This document shows positions 11,855 to 24,654 of a DNA stretch of 64,000 nucleotides, piece after piece. The stretch is taken from the NCBI GenBank assembly GCA_018398765.1, contig JAHBMJ010002216.1, positions 1 to 64,000 of the forward strand. Direction: 5' to 3'. The stretch is from Chromera velia. Its lineage: Eukaryota; Sar; Chromeraceae. Below the pieces are notes generated by a model that saw only the letters and a program-made list of their open reading frames with translations, was not told the DNA's origin and did no database searches. How positions within the stretch are numbered: the first letter of the stretch is position 1; every line of letters begins with the position of its first letter. Both the position numbers and the translations under genes were made by a program.

Positions 11855-12632
11855 CTTTCCTGAACCTAACTATGACTTGAAAGTTTAAGCTGCATTTTTG
11901 GATAAGCTTGAAAGTCCGCGCCGCAGACGCGGATCATACACAGTACGGTTAGGAGTAATGAAAGTAGGACGGTTACTAGGCGGCCGCTAGGCCGCCCGGT
12001 TACCAATTTTGTAGTTATGGTAGTAGTGTTCCAATAATAGTGGTAATAGCTAAAAACAGGCAGATTTGGCCACATTCTGAGTCAAACTTGATCCAAAAAA
12101 CTAATTTTAGATCGACTAGTAAAAATCATATTTTTAGCATTCATTAAAAGTTTATTCTAGTAAAACTCAATGTTCATCATTTTATGACTGAACTATAGCT
12201 ACTATATCATTATATATGTATAGCCTATATTGTTTGAGTTACAAATTGAGTACCATCATTTCAGGGCTTTAAATTGCTAATAAGTTAAGTGGTAAGGCTC
12301 TAGGTAAGGCTTTAAAATAGGTTTTGTAACTTGTTTTTACCCGACTTTTTCCTTCAACTACCATGGTAATGGTACACGCCTTCAAGTCCACTGGTTACCA
12401 TCTCGTGGTTACCAAACTGATGGTAACTCGCTACTGGGTAAAAGAGGCCGGTAGTAACTCCGAACCGTATTGTGTAGCAGATCATTTACGGTATCTTGAA
12501 AGCCAAAGCCGTATACCCGGACGGTGTTTTAACCGTCTACGCCGCAAGCGTGGATGGTCTCTTGAAAAACGATACCGTAGATACAGATCATCTTGATTAT
12601 ATTTTTTCAAGTAACACTTAGATTCAGAGAGG
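11855..12632 (+). mobile_element. Degraded MITE (copy A), interrupted by a later insertion
   Basis: The two outer parts (11855-11936 and 12477-12632, about 238 bp together) align throughout with the reverse complement of 61331-61560. Shared landmarks are CCTGAACCTAACTA at one end, GATAAGCTTGAAAGTCC, then GTGGA(T/C)GGTCTCTTGAAAAA, and TTAG(A/G)TTCAG at the other end. The terminal inverted repeats, perfect in copy B, are eroded here, so this copy looks older. Confidence 0.85.
11937..12476 (+). mobile_element. 540-bp non-autonomous DNA transposon nested in MITE copy A
   Basis: The left end TACACAGTACGGTTAGGAGT and the right end (reverse complement TACACAATACGGTTCGGAGT) form ~20-bp terminal inverted repeats with two mismatches. 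The flanks are GCGGATCA (11929-11936) and GCAGATCA (12477-12484), an 8-bp target duplication with one difference; an equally fair reading is 9 bp, GCGGATCAT/GCAGATCAT. MITE copy B carries a single uninterrupted copy of this site. Eight-bp duplications fit hAT elements and 9 bp fit Mutator-like elements. No transposase is encoded. Confidence 0.85.
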
Positions 12633-13014
12633 TTGTGTATTTCCTCTAACCATACAAGTCAAACTGTCAAAGAGGATCGCACCATTTCTCATGATCTGTC
12701 TAGTGATCTATTTAAAACACGACTGCATGCAAATTAATGTAAATCAATCAATTACTCATCAACGTGCACCAGCGCTGATCCCGCGTTCTGGACACTTGCA
12801 ACTAGCGGTATGACATACTATATACAACCGAAATTTTATTTTATGTTCAATTGGCTAATTATGGCTAATTCATTTTGCATTGAGGTCCTCACAAATCGAG
12901 AGTTCATCTATTCATGAACACTTGCCGGGCGATTCAAACAGGTGGCTCCGTCAACCATTGGATTGAGGAGTCCCTCATGAAAGAAGTGAGCGCTAGCTCT
13001 CCTCTATTTCTTTC
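12633..13014. other. Spacer, nothing recognised
   Basis: AT-rich sequence lies between the MITE and the 3' end of the large minus-strand gene. It must include that gene's 3' untranslated region, but no clear polyadenylation signal stands out. Confidence 0.5.
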
Positions 13015-13881
13015 TCACGCATTCTCCCTATCTCTCGCTGCTTGTGCTCGCGCCTCCGCCTTTGCCTTTTTCTTCTTTTCCTTTTCCTTTTCTTTCGCCC
13101 TTCTTCTGGCGTTCTTACTTCTGAATTTGATCTCCTTCCGTTGTTTCTCCTGTCTCTCTCCCGCATCCATTTCCTTCGCTTCCCTCTTCGTTTGTTGTTC
13201 CCCGTTCTCCCCCACTGCAAGCTGCTGGAAGTCAAAAGAGGCGTGAATTGGAAGTTTTCCAGGTCGGTCGGGCTCAATCTCCACATCGATCTGCTCTGGC
13301 CTCTCTATGGCCTTTTCGAAAAGCGCCGCCGCCCTCTCGGGAGAGCACACCTTCCCGTCAATCAGATCTCTAAACAGGTTCATCGGCACGGCTCCCTTGT
13401 CGAAGAGAAGGTAATTTTGCATCCTGGGGAGGGAGGAAGAAAGGCGAGCAGGTACGCATAAGGGAGCACAAAATCAATCTCTCGATCGCTCTCTCTATCT
13501 GTCTTGCGCGCGCACGCATGCACACACGCACACATATAGACAGACACAGAGAGAAACAAACACACACGCACTCACACATCACGTACGCATCGCAAAAGCG
13601 CGTCAGAATACTCTCCTGAGAAAGACGAGGGTGCAGAGAAAGAATTGAGGAGAATCCTCACAACGTGAAAAAACATCTAGGCCACACCACCACCAAAAAG
13701 TTTTTGAGAGGCTAGGATATTCGACCGACCCCTCATCAATCCTTTCTCTTTTCTCATTCCAATCGTTTCACTCATGCTTTCACTTACTTTTCGATCTCTT
13801 GAGTCGTCATTCCGCAATCCCACAGGGTCGCCGCAGAGTCGTACAGAAGGAAAGGGTACTTCAACAGATTGATCCTCTGCA

Positions 13882-13918
<37 letters not shown>

Positions 13919-16722
13919 ACACATTTTCAGACAAACCAAAAGAACCAGACGGCACAGCAAGAAAGAAGGAATCACTCCAGGCAAGGAAGAAGCGGAAGAA
14001 GGATCAAAAAGTGTAAAGATGAGAATGCAACCGGGTGAATGGACTCCTGTGAATGAGTGGCGATCCCTTCCTGACTCGATCCATCCATCCAGTCGTTCAG
14101 CCCTTACGTCTCCCATCACACACACAAATACCGAGAATTCAGAAGAGACAGATCAAAGATATCCACACAGAGGAGATGCAGAAGCGGTGTCTGACACAAG
14201 TTGACGACAAGCCTCTCTGGAAACACTGTCGCGACAACTAGATAGCTCTGCATGCGTCCATTCATTCATTCATCCACCTGACCTGTTGTGCCCTCGCACG
14301 CACGTACTGCGCCTTTCTCATCGAGACCGTCTCTGGTGTCCATGACTGTGAGATGTCCGAATCGGCCCATGGGTCTCCCTTGAAGATCCTCTTCTCCTTG
14401 TCCTTCCGGGTAGCCTCTGGATCCTCGTTCTCGTCTGTCGCGCTCTGCTTGCTCATCTCCTCAGCCGATGGCGTCGCATAAGGAGACATGCGCACTTCCG
14501 CCGGGCCCTCCCCCATCGAGCCAATCGTGGCCGCCGCCTCCATAGCTGCTTGCTGCATCTCCTCAACAGAGACCTGGCCGGACTTGGTGCTGCCAGGGAC
14601 CTCTCCCTTCATCGCCGCGACGTTCGCCTGGTAGTTCTTCGCTGCAGCCTCCTGCTCAGCATCCATCGGTGCGTCTTGTCGAAACACACTCTTAGGGCTG
14701 CAGGGTGACGTAAGAAGGGGAGAGGAAATGGAGGAAGGAGTGTGATTGTGCAAAAGACAGTCTGTACAATCAATTCGGACGGGCCTTTGCTCAAATAAAG
14801 GGATACCGCTGTCTTGCTTTCCATGTAGATTGAACCCTTCGAAAACAGAGAGCACAGAGCTGACACCTTCCTGAGGCGTGCATGGAGCAAGACAAAAATT
14901 ATGGAACAAAGAACTGAAGGGAGAAACGACTGAATGAGAGAAAAAAGAAACAGCCAAGCAACAAAGACCGAGACACTCCACGACCGACTGACTTTTCAGT
15001 TTTCGGTTTCAGATCTTCAAGAGAGAGGAGCAGTCTGTGTGTTGCCTCGTCGTCCTCGTCCTTCATCTGCCGAATCAGACACTGACGCAGATACTCGTAG
15101 TCCTTCGTAGACAGATTGGCAAGATCAACCTCCCCCTCAAGATACTCAGTCACACTCCCGTCCTCCAAGACCTTCCGATGAACCCGTCTCCCCCCAATAA
15201 ACTTCTCTTTCGCGTCCTCCTGCTTTTGCAACAACTTCATCAGCCGTTTGCGTTCCTGTGGAGTCAGAAGAGCTGCTGCTGCCTTCCTGCCCTCCTCGTA
15301 TTCCTTCTGTCTGACTAAGTGGAACTTCCGCTCGAGGGCCCGCATCTGCTCGGGTGTGGAGTCAACCTGCAGAAAGAGTGAGAGAATTTAGTGTTTTGAT
15401 GGGGGTCTGGGGTTTTGTATCTTCTACTGCAGATGGGTGAAGAATGGATTGAAGGAAGACGGGCACACTTGTGTGATGAAGACTTGAGGAAAGGGAGTTG
15501 GACAATCTGTTGGCCAATGTGTTGAATGTTTGATGTGTAGTTCCTTTCTGATTTTGCATTCTTCAAGCTCTCTGGAGGCTGTCGAAGAAAGCTGACGGTG
15601 GGGCGCACCCAGAAAAAAGTGATGAAAAGGAGAGGAAAAAAAAATCGAGTGGAGTCCCGATAATTTAGAATCCACGCCAGCAGGTACAAAAAGAGGCACA
15701 CAGAGACACAGACAGGAAGTCAGAAAAAAATTTCCGAAAGAAGTTCTTGAGAGGAAGCAAGTGCGCCTGACCCCTTCCAGCGTGTCCTTGTAGTTTTGCC
15801 CTCCTACTGTCTTGACATCCTCCTCGAAATCCGTCTCACTGAACAGATCCGAAAGGAGAGTCAACTCTTCTGCAAGGAGTCTGCCTAGAAGTTTGTATCC
15901 CTTCACCACCCTCCCGTTGATCCAGATAGAGGGAAACTGGAGAGAGGAAGGATCGAACATGGTCCCAATCAGCTGATCCGAGTCTGCGTCGTCCAAGAAG
16001 GAGATCTGGACCGGGGGACAGGTCCCATTGAACACCCGAATGTTCAACAAATCGTACATGTAGGCGGCCTGCAGTCAGAAATGGGTAGCACAGAGGAGAA
16101 AATATGAAAACCTGAAAGCAATCAATACCAAGCAGCATAACAGGGAACATACTCCTTGAAACACAAAAACTTTCAGATCTCAGCTTTCGGTGGCACTTAC
16201 CGATTCCTCGAGATGCTGCACATCTTTTTGAGAAACAAAGAGGCAAAGTGGTAGAGCGATCAAACGAAAAACAAAAGAGACTGACCACTTCATCTCTATT
16301 ATCGTGAGTAATTCCTCTGCTTCCGAATTCCTGTTCATCAGGAAATCTGTATCGTCTCCTCCGAGGATGGTAGCCGCCTGCCAGGTGCACATTCTCTCCG
16401 AACTCATCGATGTCGATGTGGAACGGGAACGAGTCCGTTGGCTTCAGCTCCTTGTTCTCGAGTTTGCTCTCAAACTCCCTCCTCAACTGGTAGTGCTTCT
16501 CCTTGATTTCCATAAATTTGGACTCCACGATCGAGGTCTGTTCAAGGAAAGCTCTGCGGATGTCGTCAAGCTCTGCCGCCCCCTCCTCCTGCCGCTTCTG
16601 GAACACGTTCGCACAGACCTGCAAAGGCACCAACCCAAGCCAAAGAGGCGAAAGGAAGAAACAGAGTTGCAAAACGAAAACTTTCCGTGTCAACAAGCAA
16701 GCAGACGCGAACAGGGGAAGTC

Positions 16723-16762
<40 letters not shown>

Positions 16763-19700
16763 AGAGACTGAAGGAAGCGACGACAATGGCTGGCCTCATC
16801 CATTATCACCCGATGGACTTTGCAGACAGACACAATTAAGGAAATACTGCATGATAGGGCACCATCCATTTTTCTCACAATTTCAATACGGCCAACCAAA
16901 CAGGCAGCCAGAGTAGACCAAACTTTCTCGTCTGCTCTTTCCTTCTTACAGAGACCGACAGAGACAGGCAAGAATGGATACAGGATGACCCACCCACCTG
17001 TTTGAATGCAGACTGTGCGAAGTTGATGAGTTTAGGGTCCAGGGGGATCATTTTGGGCATTCCCTCGACGATAATTTCCTCTGCGTCCAGACTGAGCCCG
17101 CTCATACAGGCCACGTGGAACTCTCTCAAAGGAAGGTACAGGACGTCGTCTTGGACAACCCAGAGGTCCTTTCCGTCCCGTCTCCTGCACAGACACAGAC
17201 AGACAGACAAATGCGCATACACACAGGTAGGGAAGCGTTTTCGGCATGTACGCGGAGAAATAAAGAACAATGATAACATATAGAGTAAAAAATAGACAAG
17301 AGAAAACGACTAATAAGAACGCAAGAAATCGATACCATGAAGTCATATGTCAAGCCGATAGGATGAAAATATTGGGGCAACTATCTATCTATCGATCGAT
17401 CGATCGATCGATCGACAGAAAGAGAGAGAGAGAAGAATGAAATTTCTGGAGAGGTTGATCAGAGTTCTGGCCCATTTCACACTCACACCATTCTCTTGCA
17501 TGCCCATTTCACACTCACACCACTCTCTTATTGCATACCAACCGACCTGAGTGCAAGTTCCGTCAACTCCATCGCCCTCCAGGGTCCCAAAGCCACTCTC
17601 AGGTCTGCGTAGAAGTCCAACTCCACAGGGGCAGCGGAGTCCTGCAGGCAGATCGAAATGCAGAAATGCAAACAGACGACGCGAAGGAAGCGCAGAACAC
17701 AAGAGAAGAGCGGAGAGGAGAAACGTCAAAAACGAACGCTTATAAGAGGAGCAACAACCCTCCACACACATTCACTTTCACACCCACACACACACGAATT
17801 TGGACAAAGGAGGAGAGAGAAGGGGTGGGTCCAAAGGTTGTTGACTGACTGACTGACTGACTGACCACGTCCATATCATGCACCTCTTCCTCTGGTGTCC
17901 CTAATCTGTACTCCCTCTCCGTCTGTTTCTCCTTCAATCTCTCCTCGACCTTCTCCCTTTCCTGATACGTCAGGCTGCCCGGTGCGTCCGCCTGCAGCTG
18001 AGTGGTGTCGATGCTCTCTGTGTAGAACGGCCAGCGATTCAATTCGCAGATCTCTCGCACAGAGGCCGACTTGCTGGACTTGCGGCCCCGGAGGAATTGA
18101 TCGAGTGCCTCTATCTGGGCGTCCTGTCCCTTGGTGTCGAACCGCCGGGCAATGCACAGGTCCCAGGCGGTGATCATCTCCCGCAGCAGGGCGTGGGCTG
18201 AATGAAGAGAGGAAAGAAAAGAAAAGAAAAAGGGGCCGGTGGCAAAAAGGGTTCCATGAGCAAATGAGGGGAGCTGACCGAATACAGAAAACTCTGAAAG
18301 GCAGAACGGAAAATGATCAGGGAATCGGAGCACTTCTTGATAAATGAAAAGAAAAGAAACACATTCATGCAGACACACACACATACGCGTGCGCGGGGGG
18401 GGGGGGAAGAGGTGAGGGGACAGAGAATGAACGACGCAACAAACAAATGAGGAGACGAAGAAAGCAAGAAAGGAAGACGCAAGATGCAGCAAAGGGAAGA
18501 AAGAGAAAGAAAGAGGGCGACTGACTGACCAAGAACAGGCAGAGACCTGATGTCAGCGTTCAAAATAATTTTCGGTAATTCCGCCTTATCATTAGCATAC
18601 TGAGTCAGGCTCAAAGTATCGAGATCCTGTGCGACGTCAATCTCCAGAGGGGGGATCTCTGAGTCGAACAGTCTCTTTGCGAAGTAGGAGAACAGATCCC
18701 TTAGCACCGCAGCCTTCACCTCAGGATCGCTCACGTCGTTCGGGAGATGGGTGGGCCAAGGGACTGTATGGGAGAGAGAGAACGAGGAGAGACAGGGAAG
18801 GAAGGGTAAAGAGAGGAAGAGATGGGGACAGATGAAGAAATGGGAGAAGATAAAATCAGAGACGTTGAATGAAAGGGGGAAGCGAAGCGTCAAACTTGCA
18901 GAAACAACGCTAAAATTTTCTTTTGTTTCAAGCCCAATAATCTCACTCGAACAAAAATGGTCAGGGGTCGGCGAGGCAGAAGAAAGAAGGGTAAAGGGAC
19001 AAATGAGGACAGTCTTTCGCGGACTTCTCTTGTCCCCTCGATCATCACCCTCCTCCCCCCAAAAGTAGTTGTGACGTTATCAGTCTCTGGACTTTCCCAC
19101 CGCCCCCCTCAAGAAAACACAAAACATCACAGCTGGCCCACAACCCGACCTACCATAGTACTCCTCTGGTGCCTTCACGCTCGTTCCGTTTTTGGCTGCC
19201 ATTTCCTTCTTTTCCTGTTCGGTGAGGATCTGGGGCAGTCCCCTTGCTGTCCTCACCCTCGAGAACACCTCATCCACCAGCACGACGGCCTGCACGAACT
19301 GCACCTGCAGCCGATCGAATTCTTCCACAGTCCTGCACACGTTCTGGAGGGCCTCCAGGAAGTTCGCAACAGCCTGCAGGCAGACAGGTCAGGTCAAATT
19401 CATACAAGTGGTAGGACACCAGAAGCGTCAAAAAAAGATATCAAAGCCTCTTTAGGCGAGCACTGAGCATTGAGGACCCGAATTTTTAATTCAGACAACT
19501 AGGTACAAGGGGGGGGCAGGACAGGGCGATCTTCTTCACTTCTCCCCTAGACAAGCAAGCGAGAAGTAAACGAACGGACGAACACATGAATAAAGGCCGG
19601 AACACAAAAAAGACGGGAAACCGTGCCACGAGAAGCTTCATAGGGGGAGAGTGGGCGTCAACATTCCGACCACGCTCGTGCGGTTCCCTTCCGCACCATC

Positions 19701-22700
19701 CAGCCACCTCGCTCCAAAGAGATATGATCACAAGAGAGAGTTCCCTCAGCCTCTTACCCACAGGCTCACTCACTGAGTTTCTGACTAAGCATGTGACTGA
19801 CTGACCAGATGGAACATATTGTGCGCATACGTGAGGACGTGTGAATCCATTTTCTTCATCTTCTTTGCCCCATCCACGAGGATCTTCGCTGCGTCCTCGA
19901 CTGTCCTCGTCATCAACGCTGCCTGGAACTCTCTGACAGGCAGACGGCCCCTGTACCAGAGCTTCGGGTCCGATCGGCGTCTGCATGGATTAATTGCATC
20001 AGAAAGAAAGGGGTGGGCAGACGGAGGGGGATCGGAAGGAGAGATAAAGAATTTAAGCTTAGGAAGAAGGTGAGAGAGGACAGATCAGAATCAGAAGAAA
20101 CCCATGAAGAAAAGCCGTTCAGCAAGCCCTCTTCCGCCCCTCTGCTTATCTACCCATGAAAGAAGACCGTGAAACAGACCGACCGAAGACCGAACTACTA
20201 ACGTACCTGACTCTGTTGTTGGCTGCTTCATTCTGCCGCGTTCCTGTTGCTGCTCCAGATTTGGACAGAGCCGTGAAGACGTTGTACCGAATCCTGAAGA
20301 GGAATCAGACAAACAATCAAACAAATAGACAGACAGTAAAAGTCATATGAAAATTTCATTGCTGAGTGAAAACATAAAGTGATGCTCTTCTCATCATATT
20401 GATTGGAGACTGACACCCAGACGAAAATGGAACACGAGAAATAGACAGAGGTGCAGAGTGAGTCGCATCTCCTTCGCCCAAACACACTCGAAGAGAGAAA
20501 AAGAACGCAAACCCCTCCAAGCACTCATTCACTTCACGTTGACCCCCCCCTCACTGACATGTCCCTACTCCACAGAGTAAGTCTATCGAATTCATTCTGA
20601 TCCAATCCGTAGTCCCCCGCCTCCCCGTCCACCAAGATGAAGGGAACACCGTCGTCCCGTCCCTCCTCTCCCTCCACATAACGGTACAGCCGGTTGAGAA
20701 CCTGCACATGACAGGAAGGAATATCAGCAGAACGAACTTTTGTCTTCCATTCATCCATGCATCAAGAGAGGGAAAAACGTTCAGAGGCTCCAGGCAGAGC
20801 GTGCAAAGAAGCGGCAGAGAAAGATGAAGAAGAATATCGGGCTGGCGGCGTCAAGAGACGTAAGCGACGCACAGCTTAGAACAAAGAGGCAACCAGAAGG
20901 AGAGAGAAAGAGCCCAAAGAAGAGAGTGCATCTGTGTTTCCCCTCCTGCTCCATTCCCCTATCCGATGATAGACAGCCAGGCCTACTGACCTGATCAGTT
21001 CGACCGAACGCGGGTGAGTTGAAGAAGTCCTGGCTCTCGCTCTCCGTCTTGGGGTCTCCGAACACGTCCCTACCCACCAGCTGCCAGATGCGGTGGGCGA
21101 GCTTCGTTGTTGCGTACCTGCAAGCGGTCAAGGCGATAGACAAGGAGAAGGAGGAAGCAATCACCACTCAGACTTAATTTGTGTGGAGAAATGACGAAGT
21201 CTCGTCGCAAGTGCTTATCACAGTGACAGGAAGGCAAGGAGGATCATATACATTCCAGTCTCTGTTTCAATCCATTCCCCCCCAATCGACTACCTGCCGA
21301 CCCACCCGATGAGTTCTCTTCTGTCCAGTTGAGGATTCAGCCACACGTGGGGGAGTCGAACGAAGCCCTCGTCGTTGTGCTCGATCATGTATAGGGGAAA
21401 GTGGGGACGCTCGTCCAAGTCCTCCTGGCAGGGGAAACGGGGGCCCACTGTCCCGAGAGACGGAAGGGACATCCCAAACACCCTGCACACACAAACATAC
21501 ACATGCACACACAATCGGTCAGACTTGTGAGCGAGGCAATAACAGGGAAATCCAGAAGCATCATGGCTGAGTGCTCCCTCCCCCTCCCGATCACCCACAC
21601 AATTCCCCTCTGCCCCACACGCCTGCATACACAGAAGGTCCCGTTCTGCCCTTCCCACTAATGACTAACTGACTTGATGTTCATGTGGTCCCACACGAGG
21701 GCGTATGCAGAGCCTCTGTTTCCCTCTGGTACGACGTCGGGAATGCGAGGGAAGGTCTCTGCAGAAACAGGGAGAAACGCAGGAAGGGAAGGAAAAGAGA
21801 AGGACAGGGACGGACAGGCAGGACAGCAATTCCAAGGGAATCAGGAGTAGGTAGGGGCATCTGGGGGAGAGGAAAGGGTTCCTCCCCACAGAAGTGCACA
21901 TGCAGACGCTCTCACTCACACATGCAGAAAGATCAATAACAAAAAGCCCCCCATCTCAGCGTTGTAAACAGACAGAGAAAGGGGGACGATACATGTGACA
22001 GGACGGTGTGAAGACAAAGGCAAAAAGAAAAAAGGAAAGCAATCAAAGAGAAAGAGCAGGTCCAACAGAGTGACAGACAGCCACGGAGGTAGACAGACAG
22101 GCAGAAGGGTCAACGAAGGAGGGAGGGAGGCTGACGGTTGACTCTTTCCCCCGGATCCACTGGGGGCACAATTGGTCTCTTCGCCCGGAGGTCTGTGAAC
22201 ACTGCCTCCACTGCGTTGGCGATGCCGATGTAGAGGGGGCGTGCGTCATCTTCAGGAAACTGCAGCCGAACAACAGAAGAAAGAACCATCAGGCATCAGG
22301 CAGGCAGGCAGGCAGGCAGGATGGAAGAGGACGTTCTTCAGTTCCGTGGGACAGGGGGGTGGGAGAACATTGGAGGGATGTGGAAAGCTATCCCTTATCC
22401 CTCTACTAGTGGTAGTGAACAGGTGAACAGGGAGAAACAAAAACAAATAAACAAATCACGGAGCACAAAGTGGGACAAAACCAGAGAGAGCAAGGGGTAC
22501 AAGTAGACGTCAGAGGAGAATCGCGAAGAGAGTGAGTGTTGCGGAGAACGGCAAGGATCAGGTCCCGAGGAGAGGAGAGACGGGAACTGAAATGATCGAG
22601 AGACGGCCTTAGCCTTGTTCTGGACACATCAGACTGTCCAGACAACCCAAAAAGAAAGCCGACAAACCTGTCTGGTCCTCTTGAATGCAATTTGCCATGC

Positions 22701-23186
22701 CTCGTGTCTAAATCTGTTGTGAACATAGTTGAACGTGTGTTCGTCGAGGGAGAGAAGCAGCTTCTTCCCCTTCAGGATGACATTGGCCGCTGCCTGGAAC
22801 TCTCCCCTAGTTGCGAATAATTCAAAGGCCTCGAGGGGCATCCGGGGGGGGTCGTGTTCCCATGAGATGACTTTGTCAATCTTCCGAAGAGCGTTGAACT
22901 CAGCGTCACTGACACCGTACGGCTGGTCCGGGGGGTTGATGTCGGAGGGTTGATGGATGAGTGGACTGTCAGCAGTCGTGAAAGCGTTGGCAAGGCGTGT
23001 CTTGGCAACAACTCCCTCTCCCTTATTAAGTGTGTGTCTCTCTGTTGGCTGAACGCTCCGCGTCTCGTCGGAGAGACCAAGGAGGCTTCTGCTCGTCCAA
23101 CGGCTCAGAAGGAAAGAGCCGCAAGGACCCAGGGAACAAACGTACAGCAAGGCAACGAGAGGAATGCTCAAAGGGGGAAGTCTCAT
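13015..23186 (-). CDS. Large secreted/plastid-targeted protein of three related modules, unknown function
   Basis: About 20 exons join in frame from the ATG at 23186 to a TGA at 13015, giving ~1,480 residues. Approximate exons: 22668-23186, 22140-22259, 21675-21760, 21294-21483, 20993-21118, 20562-20702, 20207-20292, 19807-19984, 19154-19372, 18530-18762, 17866-18197, 17545-17641, 17000-17185, 16287-16619, 16201-16216, 15778-16069, 14999-15368, 14278-14697, 13791-13880, 13015-13425. The N-terminus (MRLPPLSIPLVALLYVCSL) is a signal peptide, followed by CGS|FLLSRWTSRS, resembling a complex-plastid bipartite presequence with Phe at +1. Three modules each hold an EF-x-A helical segment ending (Y/F)-x-(H/Q)-(N/S)-x-F. 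The C-terminus is a Lys/Arg/Glu-rich coiled tail. I recognise no family. Introns carry many microsatellites, and several donors start tetranucleotide repeats. Confidence 0.75.
13884..13917. repeat. (AC)n microsatellite in an intron
   Basis: An AC run lies just upstream, in gene sense, of the exon near 13791-13880. Confidence 0.85.
16721..16760. repeat. (AG)n microsatellite in an intron
   Basis: An uninterrupted AG run lies in an intron of the large minus-strand gene. Its complement is a pyrimidine-rich tract upstream of an acceptor. Confidence 0.85.
17372..17416. repeat. (CTAT)n(CGAT)n microsatellite in an intron
   Basis: Tandem CTAT then CGAT units lie within an intron of the large minus-strand gene. 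A ~34-base tandem duplication (GCCCATTTCACACTCACACC) follows at about 17470-17526. Confidence 0.8.
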
Positions 23187-24654
23187 CTTCGTGTCCTTCT
23201 CCCGTCAGAAGATGTTGCCTCGGAAGAGTTCACGAGTTCCGTGAAAAGAAGAAAAGAAAAAAGCGGAGACGGCCTTACGGGGATTAAATGTAAAAAAAGC
23301 TCAACTGTGACTGTCCAACAGACACAAGGGGAGATCACTGGTCAGCACCTTCTCCGTTAACTTATTGAAACACCAGAATCAGGAAGGAAGCACAGATGGG
23401 GAAGCCTGCGGCGAGAAAAGCTTCTTCCGTCTCTACTCTCCCTTTTCCTGTCGGTTCTGTCTCCCACCGCAACACGTCGTGACTCTCAACCGCAAGGAAT
23501 TCCTTCACGCCAGAGACGCTTCTTGACGTTTCTGCATCTTCTTCCACACGGAAACTGCTTCTTGGGTTAAGCCGTTGACGGTTGAAGGCAGAGACTGACA
23601 TAGAGCGGGCTGGGAAGAGCCGGGATGAGCCGGGCACCTTCAAAAAAAGCTATCGATATATATAGCGCGCCGTTGTTCATACTCAGTGCTCTTGGAGCCC
23701 TCGTGCATGCATAGGCCCCGGCACGCCTCTTCAGCGCTAGGCCCACTACGCGTGACGCGACGACAGCCGGCCGGGGCACTCGGCTAGCGCGCGCCGACCG
23801 AGCGAAACTTATCTTTATCTTACTATATACTATGTATATATATAGTCGCGTCTGGATCCATGACTGCGTGGGCACCACCTGTGCAGAAATTTGCATTTTA
23901 GGTCCAAATCATGTCCAAATCTTACTATACTATAAGCCCCCATGCAGCGCAATTTTGATTCGTGCGCACATATATAGTAACTATTATATAGCCATTCGGG
24001 CCCAACTAATTAAGCGACACATAAAAATTTCTCTATAAGACGGCCTGTGCATATATACTCTGAAGCTTTTTGAACGCCGTTTTCCTTCAAAACTCAACTT
24101 GACTTGAGTCGTATGATTCAATCTGCTTACTGCATGCACGGCCATTGTTGTCAGAGTGAACGATTGGTGCGTTCCCCGACTCTCTTGGTGTAGTTATGTT
24201 GCAAAAAGAGGAACGTGAAAAAGCATCACAGCATGCACTGTTTATTAATATACGGCCCGCCCCACCCCCGCCCCCGATCGTTTTAGGATAAGAACTTTTA
24301 TTTGTGTCCCCCTTTCGACGCCGGAACCACCACGATACATCGGCGCGCAGTGCGCGCCTACTCTCGTGTTAATATAGTGCATTTTTTTGCAACGGATTTT
24401 TTTTTCTCTTAAACTTCCGAAAACATGCGCATGCATGCCATTTTTTCTCGATTGATCACTGTTTCTGCAAGCTTTTCACAACCACCCAAAGCACTACAGA
24501 GAAGACCCAAAGCAACAATTTGAATCCTTCTGCCGGACAAACAGGAAACCTTCAACGCCACCCCTCTGTGCTGACCGAACACACAACCTCAAATGCACTG
24601 TTGCACTGATCAACTGAGTGTTTTTGCTCCGTCTCTTCGATCGCTATCTATTTC
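23187..24654. promoter_or_regulatory. Divergent upstream region between the large minus-strand gene and the cupin gene
   Basis: The two genes point away from each other, so both promoters should lie here. Several GCATGC cores are visible (near 23706, 24132, 24231, 24430), plus TATATATA tracts around 23650 and 23825. GCATGC is an enriched promoter motif in apicomplexan relatives, where AP2 factors bind TGCATGC-like sites. Its use here is inference. No other gene is seen. Confidence 0.4.
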
